DNA of 64,000 nucleotides, taken from Neocallimastix lanati (nom. inval.). Lineage: Eukaryota > Neocallimastigomycota > Neocallimastigomycetes > Neocallimastigales > Neocallimastigaceae. The notes beneath the pieces are model-generated. The model searched no databases and was not told the origin of the DNA. It saw nothing but the letters and a program-made list of their open reading frames with translations. Made by a program: the position numbers and the translations under genes. The stretch spans positions 40,001 to 104,000 of the forward strand of contig JACVTC010000167.1 in the NCBI GenBank assembly GCA_016946835.1. Direction: 5' to 3'. Shown here one piece after another: positions 46,319 through 57,560 of the stretch (its first letter is position 1; each line of letters starts with the position of its first letter).

Positions 46319-48390
46319 TTATTTTAAATCTTGATTTCTTTCAAAGTAGGGTTCCAATTGAGAGATGTGGAATATTGGATGCATGTGTAAATTACTTGGA
46401 AGTTCCAACCAGTAATTCATGCATTTTAATTTTTCCGTTATTCTGAATGGACCTAAGTATTGTGAAGCTAGCTTCTTCGCCGGCTCATTGGTGAAATAAT
46501 ATCTTTTTAACCGCACTTTATCGTTAATATTAAAATTTGGACTATGTTGTTTCTTGAGGTCATTATACTTTTTGAAATCTTCTTTAGCTTTGAACAGATG
46601 AGCTTGAAGTGATTGGAAATGGGCCGACCAGTCTCTTGTAAGAACCGAAGCATTATCCTTCAAAAGAATTGGAGGGGAATTAATAATACTATTTGGATTA
46701 AATCCAAAATTGGCATAGAAGGGAGAGACACCAATAGACTGATGGAGTGAATTATTATAGGAAAATTCACATAAAGGCAGGTAATAACACCATTCATTTT
46801 GTGCTGAAGAGCAGTAGCAGCGAAGATATTGCTCAATTTGGCCATTAGACTGTTGGTGGTGAGCAGTGGCGAGATTAGGCTGAATATGCAAAGCAGAACA
46901 AAGAGAAGTCCAAAATTCCAAAGAAAATTGACTACTATGATCGGAAACGATCGATTTAGGGAACCCGTGATATCTAAAAACGTTGAAAAGAAGAAGCTTA
47001 GCAGTAAGATCTGCTTAAGGAACATCCGAACAAGGAACCAAATGGATCATTTTAGTGAGGTGATCCGAAACAACCATGATACACGAGCAATCTTGTGAAC
47101 TTGGCAATGAGACAATAAAGTCAACACCAATAATCTCCCATAGTTTTTTAGGAACCGGGAGAGGAAGAAGTTTACCATAAGGATTGTGTCTTCTGGTTTT
47201 GCATCTTCCGCAAGTTTCACAAGATAGGATGTAGTTTTCAACATCCTTCCTCATGTTAGGCCACCAATAATAACGTTTTAATTTATCCATAGTATTATGG
47301 ATTCCTTGGTGACCGCCTAAAGGGGAGTCATGAAAAGATTGTAAAATCTTTGTTATAAGAAGAAATGGCACTATTATTCGTCCTTGAAAGTGTAAAACAC
47401 CACGAATAAGACTAAACAATGAGCTTTTGATTTCTTTTGATTTAGATTTTAGTTTGCTCATGGTTTCTTTGCAGAATTTGTCTTGTTTTTGTAAATCGAT
47501 TAATTTATCAATTTTTTCATAAGCTGTACAGCATATTGGGTCGTCATTGGGAATGGTACATGTTATTGGAGAATCATTTTCTTGATAATCCAGCCTTCTT
47601 GATAAGGAATCTGGCTTTCCACTTTTAGTTCCAGGTCTGTAGGAAATACGAAAATCAAATTTTGATAAGAAGAGACTCCATCGTATTTGTCGTTGATTTA
47701 AATGTTGTGGTTTCTTTAAGTACAACAAGTTTTTGTGGTCCGTTATAACTTGAATTGGATACTTCGCACCTTCTAAATGGTGCCTCCATACGTCAAAGGC
47801 TGTTATAACGGCAAGGAGTTCCTTATCATAAATTGTATAGTTCTTTTCATTCGAGTTAAGAGACCGTGAGTAGAACGCAATAGGATGAAGTAGCTAATCA
47901 TTTTCTGAGATTTGAGATAAGACACAGCCAAAAGCATAGTTGCTTGCATCTGTTTCGACAATAAATTCTTTGTTATATATTTGAAAGATAAGGATTTCAT
48001 TGGATAAAAAAGATTTTTTGAGATTTTTGAAAGCAGTTTCGGCTTGATCATTCCAGATATATTTATTATTTTTCTTCATAAGCTTGCGGAGAGGTTCCAT
48101 AATTTCGGCAAAATTTTTTATAAATCTTCGATAGAAATTATAAAGTCCAAGGAAACTTTGTAATTCCTTAATATTCTTAGGTGTTGGCCATTCAATTATC
48201 GATTTTACTTTATTTTGATCCATTGTGATGTCGTTAACCGAAATTGTAAATCCAAGGAAAGTTGTTTCTTTAACATGGAATTCGCATTTTTCTTTCTTAA
48301 CATATAGACCATTTTTTATTAATAACGAAAGTACATTTTTAACATGAACGATATGATATATGATCTTCAAGTCGTTCTTTATCTTCATCG
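46319..48390 (-). pseudogene. pol: Ty3/gypsy pol remnant (RT to integrase), chromovirus-like
   Basis: Read on the minus strand from 48390: the second half of RT (VKKEKCEFHVKETTFLGF, IIEWPTPKNIKELQSFLGL), RNase H with VETDASNYAFGCVLSQ and ITDHKNL, then integrase with the zinc finger (GGHQGIHNT...CETC), core VDFIVSLP and SNGQIEQ, and the C-terminal HPIFHISQLEPY segment. It closely follows the chromovirus pattern but stops at NQDLK (46319) without a chromodomain. Breaks: a shift near 47890, an in-frame TAA at 47015-47017, and an N-terminal cut at about 48390, where an oppositely oriented C-type pol begins. It is different from family B and has no gag, LTR or primer site nearby. Confidence 0.8.
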
Positions 48391-48392
48391 GA

Positions 48393-48777
48393 ATGTAACT
48401 ATAGTGTCACTGATTTAGAAGGTAAAGCAGTTTTTCATTGTGTAAGAAAATTTAAGCCATATTTTTCTTGTAGTAAATTTCCCACAGTAGTTTTTACTGA
48501 TCATAAGCCATTGGTTAGTATCTTCGCTAAAAGAGAACCTTCCAACAGTAGACACCTCAAATGGGTCACTGAACTAAGTATTTTAAATGTAAACGTCCAA
48601 TTTGAAGAGGGGAGGAAAAATGTAATAGAAGATGTATTATCCAGAATGCCTTATAAAAGAATTAAACATTAATAAAGAAACAGTAAATATATTAGTTAAT
48701 AATAGTAATATTAATAATATTCAACATTAACAGTTATGATAATATTAATAAATTTATGAATGATTTCATTAACAAAA
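48393..48777 (+). pseudogene. pol: 5' part of C-type pol remnant (RNase H)
   Basis: It starts in mid-RNase H (NYSVTDLEGKAVFHCVRKFK), includes FTDHKPLVSIF and the tail VLSRMPYKR, and stops at TAA 48669-48671. It is closest to the family C element at 21486-22289. The N-terminus is lost at the head-to-head junction near 48390. It continues after the LINE at 50666. Confidence 0.7.
48765..48777 (+). repeat. LINE target site duplication, left copy
   Basis: TTCATTAACAAAA, identical to 50653-50665. Poly-T (the poly-A tail of the minus-strand LINE) follows at once. Confidence 0.85.
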
Positions 48778-50652
48778 TTTTTTTTTTTTTTTTAGACTAG
48801 GAATAAACTTTATTTAATAATATTTTTTTAAAAAATACATGAAGTTTAAATACATGAAATTTTTTTTTTATATTAATATTAAAAAACTACGTTATGAGAT
48901 TCGAGGACGAAACGGCCTCTAACTCTTCCCATTCATCGAAGATAACTCCATGTGGATGAAAATTATCATTCGAATCTGTATCAGAATTTCTTCTTTGCCT
49001 TATCGTTACGACGTCGACGCTCTTGACAACGGTAGGTCTAACACTATACAAATCGATCATGGTGTAAAAATCACCAATCATAATAGGCATAACGTTAGTA
49101 AGGAATTCCGCAAGCCCCACAAAATATGAAATCGGGAAAGAAGACTCGTTTGAAGGTGATTGAAAAATATTATTAATAAATCGCTTTCTTTCCCCCGAGC
49201 CGATCTTTAAGATTTCAAATACTGCATTTCCGCCAAGAAGGAGACACAGCACGTAAAAATTGATATTATCATCAAAATCTTCCTCTTTATCATCAGGAAT
49301 ATTCAATGATTTCTCATGAACAATTAAAGAAAAATTCATAAAAATTTCATCAACAAAGGGAATGAAATGTTGCCTAAATTCTTCAAATTTAGGACATAAA
49401 AGTATCCAGTGTGTGCTGTTACTCTCACCACAACAAGGGCAGTATGTTGGGCAATTTTCTGATACTAGATTACTTTTAACATACATTTTTACATCAAATT
49501 TGAATCCACATTTAATTTGTCCAATCCAAAAAAATCCAAGAGAAAATTGTGAATATTTAAGTGATAGACGATGAATAAATTTTTTAAAACCAAATTTAAA
49601 TTTCTTGTATTTTGTAGATCTGATTGCAGGAGTGCTTGAATAATAAATATTTTCCCAGTAAAACCTCCTTATTTCTCCAGGAAGTATATTATTGTGCTTG
49701 TGTACTGCTAAACTCCGTGCTTTTTTCGTCCATGAATAGTGAGAAAGTGTAGGTATATTTTTGACTAAATGAGAAATAATACAAGAAGAATCTTTCCACT
49801 TTTTAAAGCATCGAATCATCGCCTTAGCACAAAAACTAGCTATAGGAGGTATAGAAAGTTCCTTAGACATATTGTAAATTGAAGTATTGGAGGTTTTATT
49901 TTTAAACCCGAAACTCCAATACAAACCTCGATTAAAAGCAGTTTGAGCTTTTTCATTATTCTTTTTATTTGAACCAAGTAAGGGAGCATAATAAAGAACT
50001 GAACTAAGGACAAAAGAAACTAGTATACGAGTTTTAAAGTATAAAGGAACATTCCTATTGGTTAAAAATCTAAAGAAAGAGTTAACTGTATAATTAATTT
50101 TACTGTTCATCTTAGCAATAATAGGTTTTAAATCCAACGATTCATTAAAAGGTATACCAAGATATGTATATTGATTAGTGCTTGGTATATAGTTCATACC
50201 AAGTCTAAATGTAGGATTTTTATAATCTCTTGAAGGTATAAAATTCTTTGGTTTAACAACTAGTGTAGCGCATTTATTGATTCCAAAGGTCATTTCATTT
50301 TTAATACCCCAATCATGAGCAATATTCAAAAGGTTTTTAAGTGAAGATTTTGTAGGAGCTAATAATACAATATCATCAGCAAATAATCCACCACAACACT
50401 TTTTCTTTTCAGTAATCACACCATAACTTTTACATTTATCAAAAATATCATTGATCATTGATAAATATATTGAATAAAATAGGTGAGAGAGGACACCATT
50501 GGCGAACACCACGGTGTATTGGAAATTCTTTTGAAAGTTTACCATTAAAGTTTGCACGAGCTTTCGAGGTAAGGTATAGATTAGTAATGAATTGAAGGCA
50601 TTTACCACGAATACCAAGATTATTTAGTTTAGTAAGTATATTGTAAATTGGA
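48778..50652 (-). mobile_element. 5'-truncated non-LTR retrotransposon (LINE)
   Basis: On the minus strand it runs from 50652 to a poly-A tail (48778-48793 as T on the plus strand) with AATAAA about 20 nt before the tail. It is flanked by a 13-bp duplication (48765-48777 and 50653-50665), the mark of target-primed reverse transcription. It is 1,875 bp; the endonuclease and the front of RT are missing. It sits inside the C-type pol remnant. Confidence 0.9.
48887..50652 (-). pseudogene. LINE ORF: reverse transcriptase and C-terminal zinc motif
   Basis: It encodes the RT that would copy LINE RNA at a nicked target. The visible N-terminus starts in the palm (NPIYNILTKLNNLGIRGK). It has GVRQWCPLSPILFNIFIND, where the usual Gly after GVRQ is Trp, and then the catalytic FADDIVLLA (near 50375). 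Downstream come thumb and linker sequence (YLGIPFNESLD) and a cysteine/histidine cluster CPTYCPCCGESNSTHWILLC near 49440. The frame breaks near 50450 through a 7-bp tandem duplication (atcattg twice, 50447-50460). The rest, to the stop at 48887, is one open frame of about 560 codons. The clade was not determined. Confidence 0.85.
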
Positions 50653-50665
50653 TTCATTAACAAAA
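50653..50665 (+). repeat. LINE target site duplication, right copy
   Basis: TTCATTAACAAAA, a perfect match to the left copy at 48765-48777. Confidence 0.85.
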
Positions 50666-51790
50666 GAATCATAAATATTGATGGTATTGAATATTATAAA
50701 CAAGGAGAAAACATAAGGAAAGTTATTAAAGAAAGAAGAAAACAACTGGAACTAATTAAGGAAGTACATCAAATTGGCTATGAAGGTATTTATAAAACTT
50801 ATAATGGATTAAAACGATATTATTAATGGAAATCTATGAAAAAGGATGTTCAAATGATAATTAAAAGTTGTCATCGTTGCCAAATATGTAGATCACAAAT
50901 TCTTAATAAGAACGTAGAAAGTATAGCTACTCCTCCTGGATATCCCTTTTCAAGAGTGGGTTTAGATTTAGTTGGTCCTTTACCACCTACAAAAAATGGT
51001 AATAAATATATAATTGTATTAGTAGATTACATGACTAAATGGGTAGAGGCGGAACCTCTAGAGACAATAGAATCAGATGATATTACTAAATTTTTAAAAA
51101 TGGTATTTTCCAGGCATGGAATTCCTGAAATATTAATAACGGATAATGGACCACAATTCATTTCAGATAAAACAAAAGCGTTCTTAGACTTTCATGATGT
51201 TTATGTACACTATGCTACTACTTACTACCCTGCAACTAATGGAGAAGTTGAAAATCGGAACAGAGAAATCAATAAATACTTACGGTTACTAGGTGAAAAG
51301 GTGGATACTTGGGACGAAACTCTATATAGTGCTTTATGGGCTATCCGCACTGCAAAGAATGAAGTTACTAAATTTAGCAGCTTCGAATTATTATACGGGA
51401 GACGAGACTTACAACCATTTGAACTTACCTTAAATATAGAAAAAAGGAATGAAATGGAAAGTGAAGAGGAATATTGGCTTAGAAAATTTATCACTCATGA
51501 CAAATGGATCAGGGAAGCAATGAATAATATAGAAACTGCAAATAAACTCTGGGAGGATCGTCGAAAGCAAATTAAGAGGATGAGATCTAGTTTTAAACCT
51601 GGCGACTTAGTTCTTATTAGAGTATTTAATAGACGGAAATTAGACCCTTTCTTTACTGGACCTTTGAAGATTGTTAAGTAAGAATTAAATACAGTCACTG
51701 TATGTGACCCCATTACTGGTGAAATTGCAGATAGGAATATACATTTAAAAAATGTTATTCCATATTTTACAGAAGTAAAATTATACGATA
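50666..51790 (+). pseudogene. pol: 3' part of C-type pol remnant (integrase)
   Basis: It continues the remnant at 48393: zinc finger HQIGYE...CHRC, core LDLVGPLPPTKNGNKYIIV, TDNGPQF, TNGEVENRN and the C-terminal GDLVLIRVFNRRKLDPFFTGP. The second His of the usual HxGHE is Tyr. In-frame stops are TAA at 50824-50826 and TAA at 51679-51681. The closest relative in the window is 22290-23353. It trails into Asn-coding AAT repeats. The LTR downstream ends CGTATCA at 52036. Confidence 0.8.
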
Positions 51791-51799
51791 AAGATGAGA

Positions 51800-52036
51800 A
51801 TGAATATTATAATAATAATAATAATAATAATAATATAACAATATATATGAAAATAAATAAAATAATAATATAAAAAAAAAATTATAATTTTTTATATTTT
51901 GTTTTAAAATAACGTGTTTAGTAATTATATATTTCTTTATTAGAATATACTATTTTATTTTATACTATCTTGCAAACTCACAAAAATATTGATACTAAAA
52001 ATATTAATAAAAAAAAATTAATAAAATAACGTATCA
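51800..52036 (+). repeat. AAT repeats and L-type LTR end (L3)
   Basis: The block ttattagaatatactatttt is shared with the L and G LTRs, and the end CGTATCA matches L1 and L2. It is followed by ttaa and the A3 LTR. The start of the LTR was not found. Confidence 0.45.
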
Positions 52037-52040
52037 TTAA

Positions 52041-52975
52041 TGGTAAAGAATGAATTAATAACCTTTTTTTGTATAAAATATTATTAATAATTCTTTACTA
52101 AATTGTACTTTCCTATATTCTTGATAACCTAAACCTAATTATAAAAATTAATTAATTTTGATATAAATTAATTTTAACTTGTAAATAATTTTATATCAAT
52201 TTTAATTAATTACTTTATTGTTATGTTATTAAATATATGTGTATATTAAAATACTATTGTAAATGTTAAAATTATATACTTTTAAGATATTATAAATTAT
52301 TAAAATTATTAATTAAATATTATTATAAAAATTTATTTATTACAACTATTAAATATTATTATTAAATTATTAAAATTATTAATTAAATTTATTATTAAAA
52401 ATTATTATTAAAAATTATTAATAATTATGAAAATTTATTATTAAAATATTATCAAATTTACTATTAAAATTATTAATTAAATATTATAAAAAATTTATTT
52501 TATTTTTGAAACTAATTACAAGTATTATTTAAAATAATTAAAGATTATTAAATTTATTATATTAATCTTTAAAAACATTTTATTTAACTTAAAAATATCA
52601 AAGAAAATAGTAAAAATTATATTCTATATATTTATTTTATAATTATTTCTAATTAAATTATATTTAAATATTATATTATTATATTTATAAAAATTAAAAC
52701 AAAAATGAATTATTGATATAAAATTAATTCAATAATTCTATAAAATTATTTAAATTATAAACAAATAATTATAATTAAATTTACAAAAAAAATATAAATA
52801 TCACAAAGAATTTTTAAAATATAAATATGTAATTTTCAAGAAAATATTAAATATTAATAAAATAATAAATAAAATTTATAAAAAAAAATTTTATTAAATT
52901 TGTAAATCAAAGAAGGGTAATCCCCATCCCCACTGCTTGATTTTTAAATAATTAAGTCTAACCTCGAGTCTACCA
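52041..52975 (+). repeat. 5' LTR of A3
   Basis: TGGTAAAGAATG to gagtctacCA, 935 bp, with the degenerate U5 hairpin aatcaaagaaggg...cactgcttgattt (about 52903-52946). Confidence 0.8.
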
Positions 52976-52979
52976 AAAT

Positions 52980-52996
52980 TGGTGGAGATATCGGGG
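52980..52996 (+). promoter_or_regulatory. tRNA primer binding site of A3
   Basis: TGGTGGAGATATCGGGG, identical to A1 and A2, 4 nt after the LTR and followed by a GAA-rich tract. Confidence 0.85.
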
Positions 52997-53211
52997 AAGA
53001 CGAAGAAGAAGAAGAAGAAAAAGAAGAAGAAGAATTAGGGCTACACGGGTGTATATAGCAAAATTAAATATACACTATCAGGAAACGTCTCACTAGAGAT
53101 ATAAATTACTTAAATATATAATTTTAATTGTAAATAAATAAATATATAATAAATATAACAATTAAATAATTAACAATTTTTTTTTATTTTTTTTTAAAGT
53201 GTGTATTTAAA

Positions 53212-54152
53212 ATGAGTACAATTAATTTTAAAGATTTAAAAAAAGAACTTAAGGAAATTGAGAAAATATCCAAGGAAAATTTAGATGTTAAAACTTGGAA
53301 GTCTGATTTAGAGCTTTGGATAAAGCTTGAACATATTGAAGACTCCAAGATTATATTATATGCCTGTGTTTTAATCTCAATTGGTGAAACCAGGAAGGTC
53401 ATCCAAGAATTAATGGATAATAATGATAAAGATAATGATAGTGATGATTGTGATTATGATGATGATGTTGATGATAATTATAAGGATATTGATGATAAAG
53501 ATGAGGATGATGATAGAAGAAGCTAAGAAAATTGATAAAAAGAATAAGGCTTATCCTTCCCTTAATTGAATTGTAAAAGCTATAGAAGACTTATGGTATT
53601 AGGGAAGATCAAAATAATTTATTAAGAGAGCTACGTGCTCTCAGAATTAAGAGAAATGAAAGAATTAAAGATTGTAATATTAAGTATAAAACTTTATATA
53701 TAAAATTAAACAAAAAGAAAAGAAGTCAGATAAGTGTTTTAGACTTCACAGACTCCATTGAAAACAACGTTGAAGCCTGGAAACGTCTAACCTTATTTGA
53801 TAACATTTCTCTGTCAAAAGTCTTTAAAATTGCTGAAAAAGCAGATAGGTTAAATTATATGGGTAGTAATCAAAAAAGACATTTTTCTACCCCTTCACCT
53901 TCTGCAAATACTTCTTTTAATAATAAAATTAATTTTCATCCTCCTTTAAGAAATAAGTTTGAACAAAAAGTTAATATTAAACCTAAAGAAGATAATAACA
54001 TAGAGAAATTAACAAGAAAAATGAGAAATTTGACAATTAAGGCTTGTTATTTCTGTACAGAACCTGGTAATTATCAAAACAATTGCCCAAAGTTGAGAGC
54101 AATTGTTGAGAAAAATAGAAAGGAAATTAAAAACAATAAACGTTTAAATTGA
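53212..54152 (+). pseudogene. gag: Gag of A3, degraded
   Basis: The ATG at 53212 starts MSTINFKDLKKELKEIEK. The frame holds through the N-terminal domain, where it lacks the 2-nt loss seen in A2, and into the acidic tract, then is lost near 53510. It also has a TGA near 53567 and a further shift near 53590. The C-terminal third is open from 53859. The zinc knuckle reads CYFCTEPGNYQNNC, so the His is Asn. It ends at TGA after the slippery site at 54143. Confidence 0.85.
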
Positions 54153-54195
54153 GTAATGGGATAAGAAGCTCTCCCATACTTAAAAAAGCAGCTTC
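54143..54195 (+). promoter_or_regulatory. -1 ribosomal frameshift signal of A3
   Basis: TTTAAAT (54143-54149) is followed by a 6-nt spacer and stem 1, ATGGGA (54156-54161) with TCCCAT (54172-54177). Loop GAAGCT (54165-54170) pairs fully with AGCTTC (54190-54195). Compared with A2, the U-G pair has become C-G. Confidence 0.85.
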
Positions 54196-55553
54196 AATTA
54201 AATATCAAAAAGAAATTAAAAATTCTCGTCTTTCTCATGTTGAAGAAACTCCTTCTAATAAAAGGGTGGTTACCATAAAGAAAGTTGATTATTTAGTAGG
54301 AGCATCTAAACGTAAAATTTATGATGTTAATAATGATGAAGGTAGTGCGGAGAAAAGGATTCATAAATCGTTAAAGGAGAATCCTAAACCTATAATAACT
54401 CCTACATTACGAAAACAGAAAGAACGAGAAATAAAGGAAAATAATATAAGTAATAAAATTGTAAAACAAATTAATCCATCTATTCTAGCTCAACCACGAA
54501 TTGAAAAAGAAAAAGAGATTGAAAGACAAATTCGTTATAATGAAAGAGGTAGTAATAGTATTACTAATAATAATAAAATTAGTAATAATAATAGTAATGA
54601 TAATACTAATAATAATTCATTAATGAATGATGAAGTTATTAAAAATAATGTAAATAATGATAAAGAAAAGAATAAAAATTTAATGAAAGAAAATAATGAT
54701 AATAATAAAAATTCTATGAAAAAAATAATAAAGTAATTGAATTAACAAAGGTGTTAAATAGTAAAGATAAAGATACTCAAAAAGAAAATAAAAGTTCTAG
54801 GGTATCTAGGAAAATTAAGATGCAATCGGGGGAAGAAGAATATGATATTCTTAAAGATTTAAATTCTGCCCATTGCAATATTACTTTTGGACAGTTATTG
54901 GATGCTGCTCCAAAATTAAGATATAAGATGTCACAGGGTATTAAATTGGATAGGGACCAATCTAATATCTCTAGGGTGTTGGATAATGTGTCAGCTACGA
55001 CTGTGGTCGTTAATAATATAGACCGCACTTATAAAAGTAAATGTAACGAATCATGTGAAGAGGATATTGTCATGGTGGATGTTACAGTTGAAGGTGTTTC
55101 GGGGAAGGCTTTAATTGATTCATGTAGTAATTTAAGTATAATTATTCAGCAATTTTTAGATAAGCTTCCGTCCGAATATGAACCTATTGATATTAGTCGT
55201 GGCAGAATTAGGTTGGCGACTCAGAATGATGATTACTCGGAAAGTTATATCATTCGGGTGCCAGTAAAGATTAATAATCTTGTGTTAATGGTTAATTGTA
55301 GAATAGTAGAAAAGGAGGATCCTCTTTACGATATTCTAATTAACTTAAAAACCCAAATTGATTATAAGTTGTTTATCCACCCCATTTTATATAGTTTGTG
55401 TCAAATTACTCCTGAAGGATTAATTGACGTTATTACACCTATTAATAATGATTATGAAGATGAAGAAAAATTGTTGTGTATGATTAAAGCTTTGGAGGAG
55501 GATTCTAAAAAGAATGATTTAAAGAAAATTGAAGGATTATCCCCAAAGCAATA
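54149..55553 (+). pseudogene. pol: Pol of A3, N-terminal part
   Basis: It matches A2 over the Lys/Asn-rich linker and protease (ALIDSCSNLSII near 55110). One base is lost in an A-rich run near 54722, stopping the first frame at 54736; the rest reads from 54751. The frame is then interrupted by the LTR inserted at 55554, and the apparent C-terminus read into that LTR is not A3 sequence. pol resumes at 56626. Confidence 0.85.
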
Positions 55554-56625
55554 TGTAAAGAGACTTAGTCTGATTGGGATACGTATGAAAGGTTACACAG
55601 ACTAAAGATTAGAATAACTAGGTTAGAAAAATTTTTGCTGTGTATTTTATTTGTTATTTGGTTAGGGTTTTTTTATTATTAAAACAAAATAATTATTTTA
55701 TGAATCAATAAATTATTTAATTAGAATATAATCCGAATAAATAATTCATATAAATTTTATTTGGTAACACGTAATTAATATAAAATAAAGAAACTTTGTT
55801 TTTTTAAAATTAAAATAATTTCATTTATTATTTATTGATATAAAAGTTTAATAATAAAAAGTACAATACAATTTTTATAAAATAGAAAGTCTTTATTTTT
55901 TTTTCTATAATAAAATTTTCAATTAAAGATAAATTGTCAGAGATAATTTGTCAATAATCTTTTTCAAAGATTAATTTAAAATAAAAACTAAACTATTTAT
56001 ATTTTTCCTAAACTATGTTTACATGCCTTATAATTTTTTACATTTTATTTCTATTATTAATTCCTAATCTAAATAAATTTTTTTTAATTATTTAATAATA
56101 AATTGGATCCCTTGTTTATTTTGTTTTAAGTTTTCTTTAATATTATCTAGATAATTATAAAAAATAAAATACTAGTTATTTTGTAATTAATTTCCTAATC
56201 TAATAATTGTATATTTTATATTTGATATATGTTATTTATATTTTAATAATTAAATTATAATAAAATTAATTATAAAAAATTTTAGTTAATTTTAATAAGC
56301 ACCCTTAAACTTTAAATGTAAATATCTCGACATCTAGGAGGCTTTGAGACCTCGTATGATGACGAAATTATTTTTCTCTTCGCCTATTTTTAACCCTTTA
56401 TCGCGGCGATTTGGGGAGTTATGGACTTTTAAAGTCAAAGCCCATTTTTTATTAACTTTATTTATTTATTTTATTAATTTAATATATTCGTTTTTAAACG
56501 AATATTTTATTTTAAAGTTTTAATTTATTATAATTTCTTATTTATTATTTTCTAATTGTGAAGTTACTAATTTCAATAAAAGTAATTTCAAATTTTATTT
56601 TAATTTCTTTTTTCTTATTTTTACA
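55554..56625 (+). mobile_element. solo LTR inserted in A3 pol
   Basis: 1,072 bp from TGTAAAGAGACTTAG to TTTTTACA, flanked by caata on both sides (55549-55553 and 56626-56630). A2 shows the uninterrupted site. The GC-richer part at 56310-56450 includes aaatatctcgacatctagga and tttatcgcggcgatttgggg. No ORF and no other copy seen in the window. Confidence 0.85.
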
Positions 56626-56865
56626 CAATATATTTATAATGAAATTTTCCTAAATACTTTAAATGAAAAATATAAAAATGAAATAATTAAAATTCTGGAG
56701 GAGAACTTAGAAATAGTTGCTACCTCTTCAGAAGAATTAACACCTTCTGATCTTCCTCCACATAAGATTAATTTAATTCCTGGTGCGAAACCAGTTAAGC
56801 AAAGGTGTTATAGATTGGTGAAATTTAAGTCGGATATACTTAAGGAGGAATTAATAAATAAATAG
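56626..56865 (+). pseudogene. pol: Pol of A3, continued to truncation
   Basis: It continues NEIFLNTLNEKYKNEIIKIL through SSEELTPSDLPPHKINLIPG to the RT start KFKSDILKEEL, where A2 has its TAG but A3 keeps the Ser codon. After about 56860 it dissolves into aaataaat repeats, so RT, RNase H and integrase are missing. Confidence 0.8.
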
Positions 56866-56929
56866 TTAAATAAAATAAATAAATAAATAAATAAATAAAA
56901 TAATTAAAAAAATAAAGTAGTGTTTCCAT

Positions 56930-57350
56930 AAGTTCATGTCTTATTCATAGTTATTAGTATTTCCCTGAACCAAATCATTAAAAGTAGTGGAGATATCGGG
57001 GAATTTCATAGTAACTATCATCGAATAAGACATTTAGAATTAAAAATATTTAGAATAGTTATAAAAATACAGAAACAAGTTATTTAAAGTTTAAAATATT
57101 TATATATATATAGATAAAAAAAAATTATTGTAAAATTTAAAAATTAATATATATAATAAAAAGCCTTTGGATTTAGGTTTCCGGGCTAAGTATAACCCAT
57201 ATAGTAATTGGACTAGTGAGCTCTTTACTGCAATATTATATATATTATTTTAAATAAGTTTATAGTAATAATTAAAATTAGTTAAAAAAAAAAAAAAAAA
57301 ATTATTCCACTTCTTTCTTCATACTTATAATAATTATAAATAAAATTATA
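56930..57350 (+). repeat. LTR end, primer site and leader of another A-like element (A4)
   Basis: An LTR-like end (ttccctgaacCA) is followed by TAGTGGAGATATCGGGG (56985-57001), one base off the A primer site. The block at 57165-57235 (tttccgggctaagtataacc) matches the A1 leader at 5925-5990. Confidence 0.55.
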
Positions 57351-57356
57351 AATAAT

Positions 57357-57548
57357 GTTTCAAGTATAACTGAAGATATCGAAAACTATTTAAACGCTAT
57401 TTTAGATTTTGATAAAACTGTTGATTTTTATCTTGACTCTAATTTAAATAATAAAGAAGTAGTAAACTGGTTTAATGAAGGATTAAACTATTCAGAAAAA
57501 GATATTTTCATAAAGTATAATATTACTGAAGAATATAAAAAAATGTAA
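57357..57548 (+). pseudogene. short open frame, possible gag fragment of A4
   Basis: A frame without ATG that encodes SSITEDIENYLNAILDFDK and continues for about 64 codons of balanced, acidic helical sequence up to TAA at 57546. It lies behind the A4 leader, where gag would start, and directly before the J repeat. It does not resemble the A or B gags, so this assignment rests on position only. It could also be a host exon. Confidence 0.3.
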
Positions 57549-57560
57549 TCAAAGATTGTA

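Larger units (their letters stand above)
52041..56865 (+). mobile_element. Ty3/gypsy element A3, 3'-truncated
   Basis: A 5' LTR (52041-52975), primer site, short leader, degraded gag and the first half of pol. It is split by a 1,072-bp solo LTR (55554-56625) and lost after the start of RT at about 56865. It is closer to A2 than to A1 at the DNA level. There is no 3' LTR. Confidence 0.85.

Noticed and set aside
55554-55605. Apparent C-terminus of the A3 pol ORF (VKRLSLIGIRMKG)
   Set aside because: These residues are read into the inserted solo LTR; comparison with A2 shows the true pol continues at 56626.
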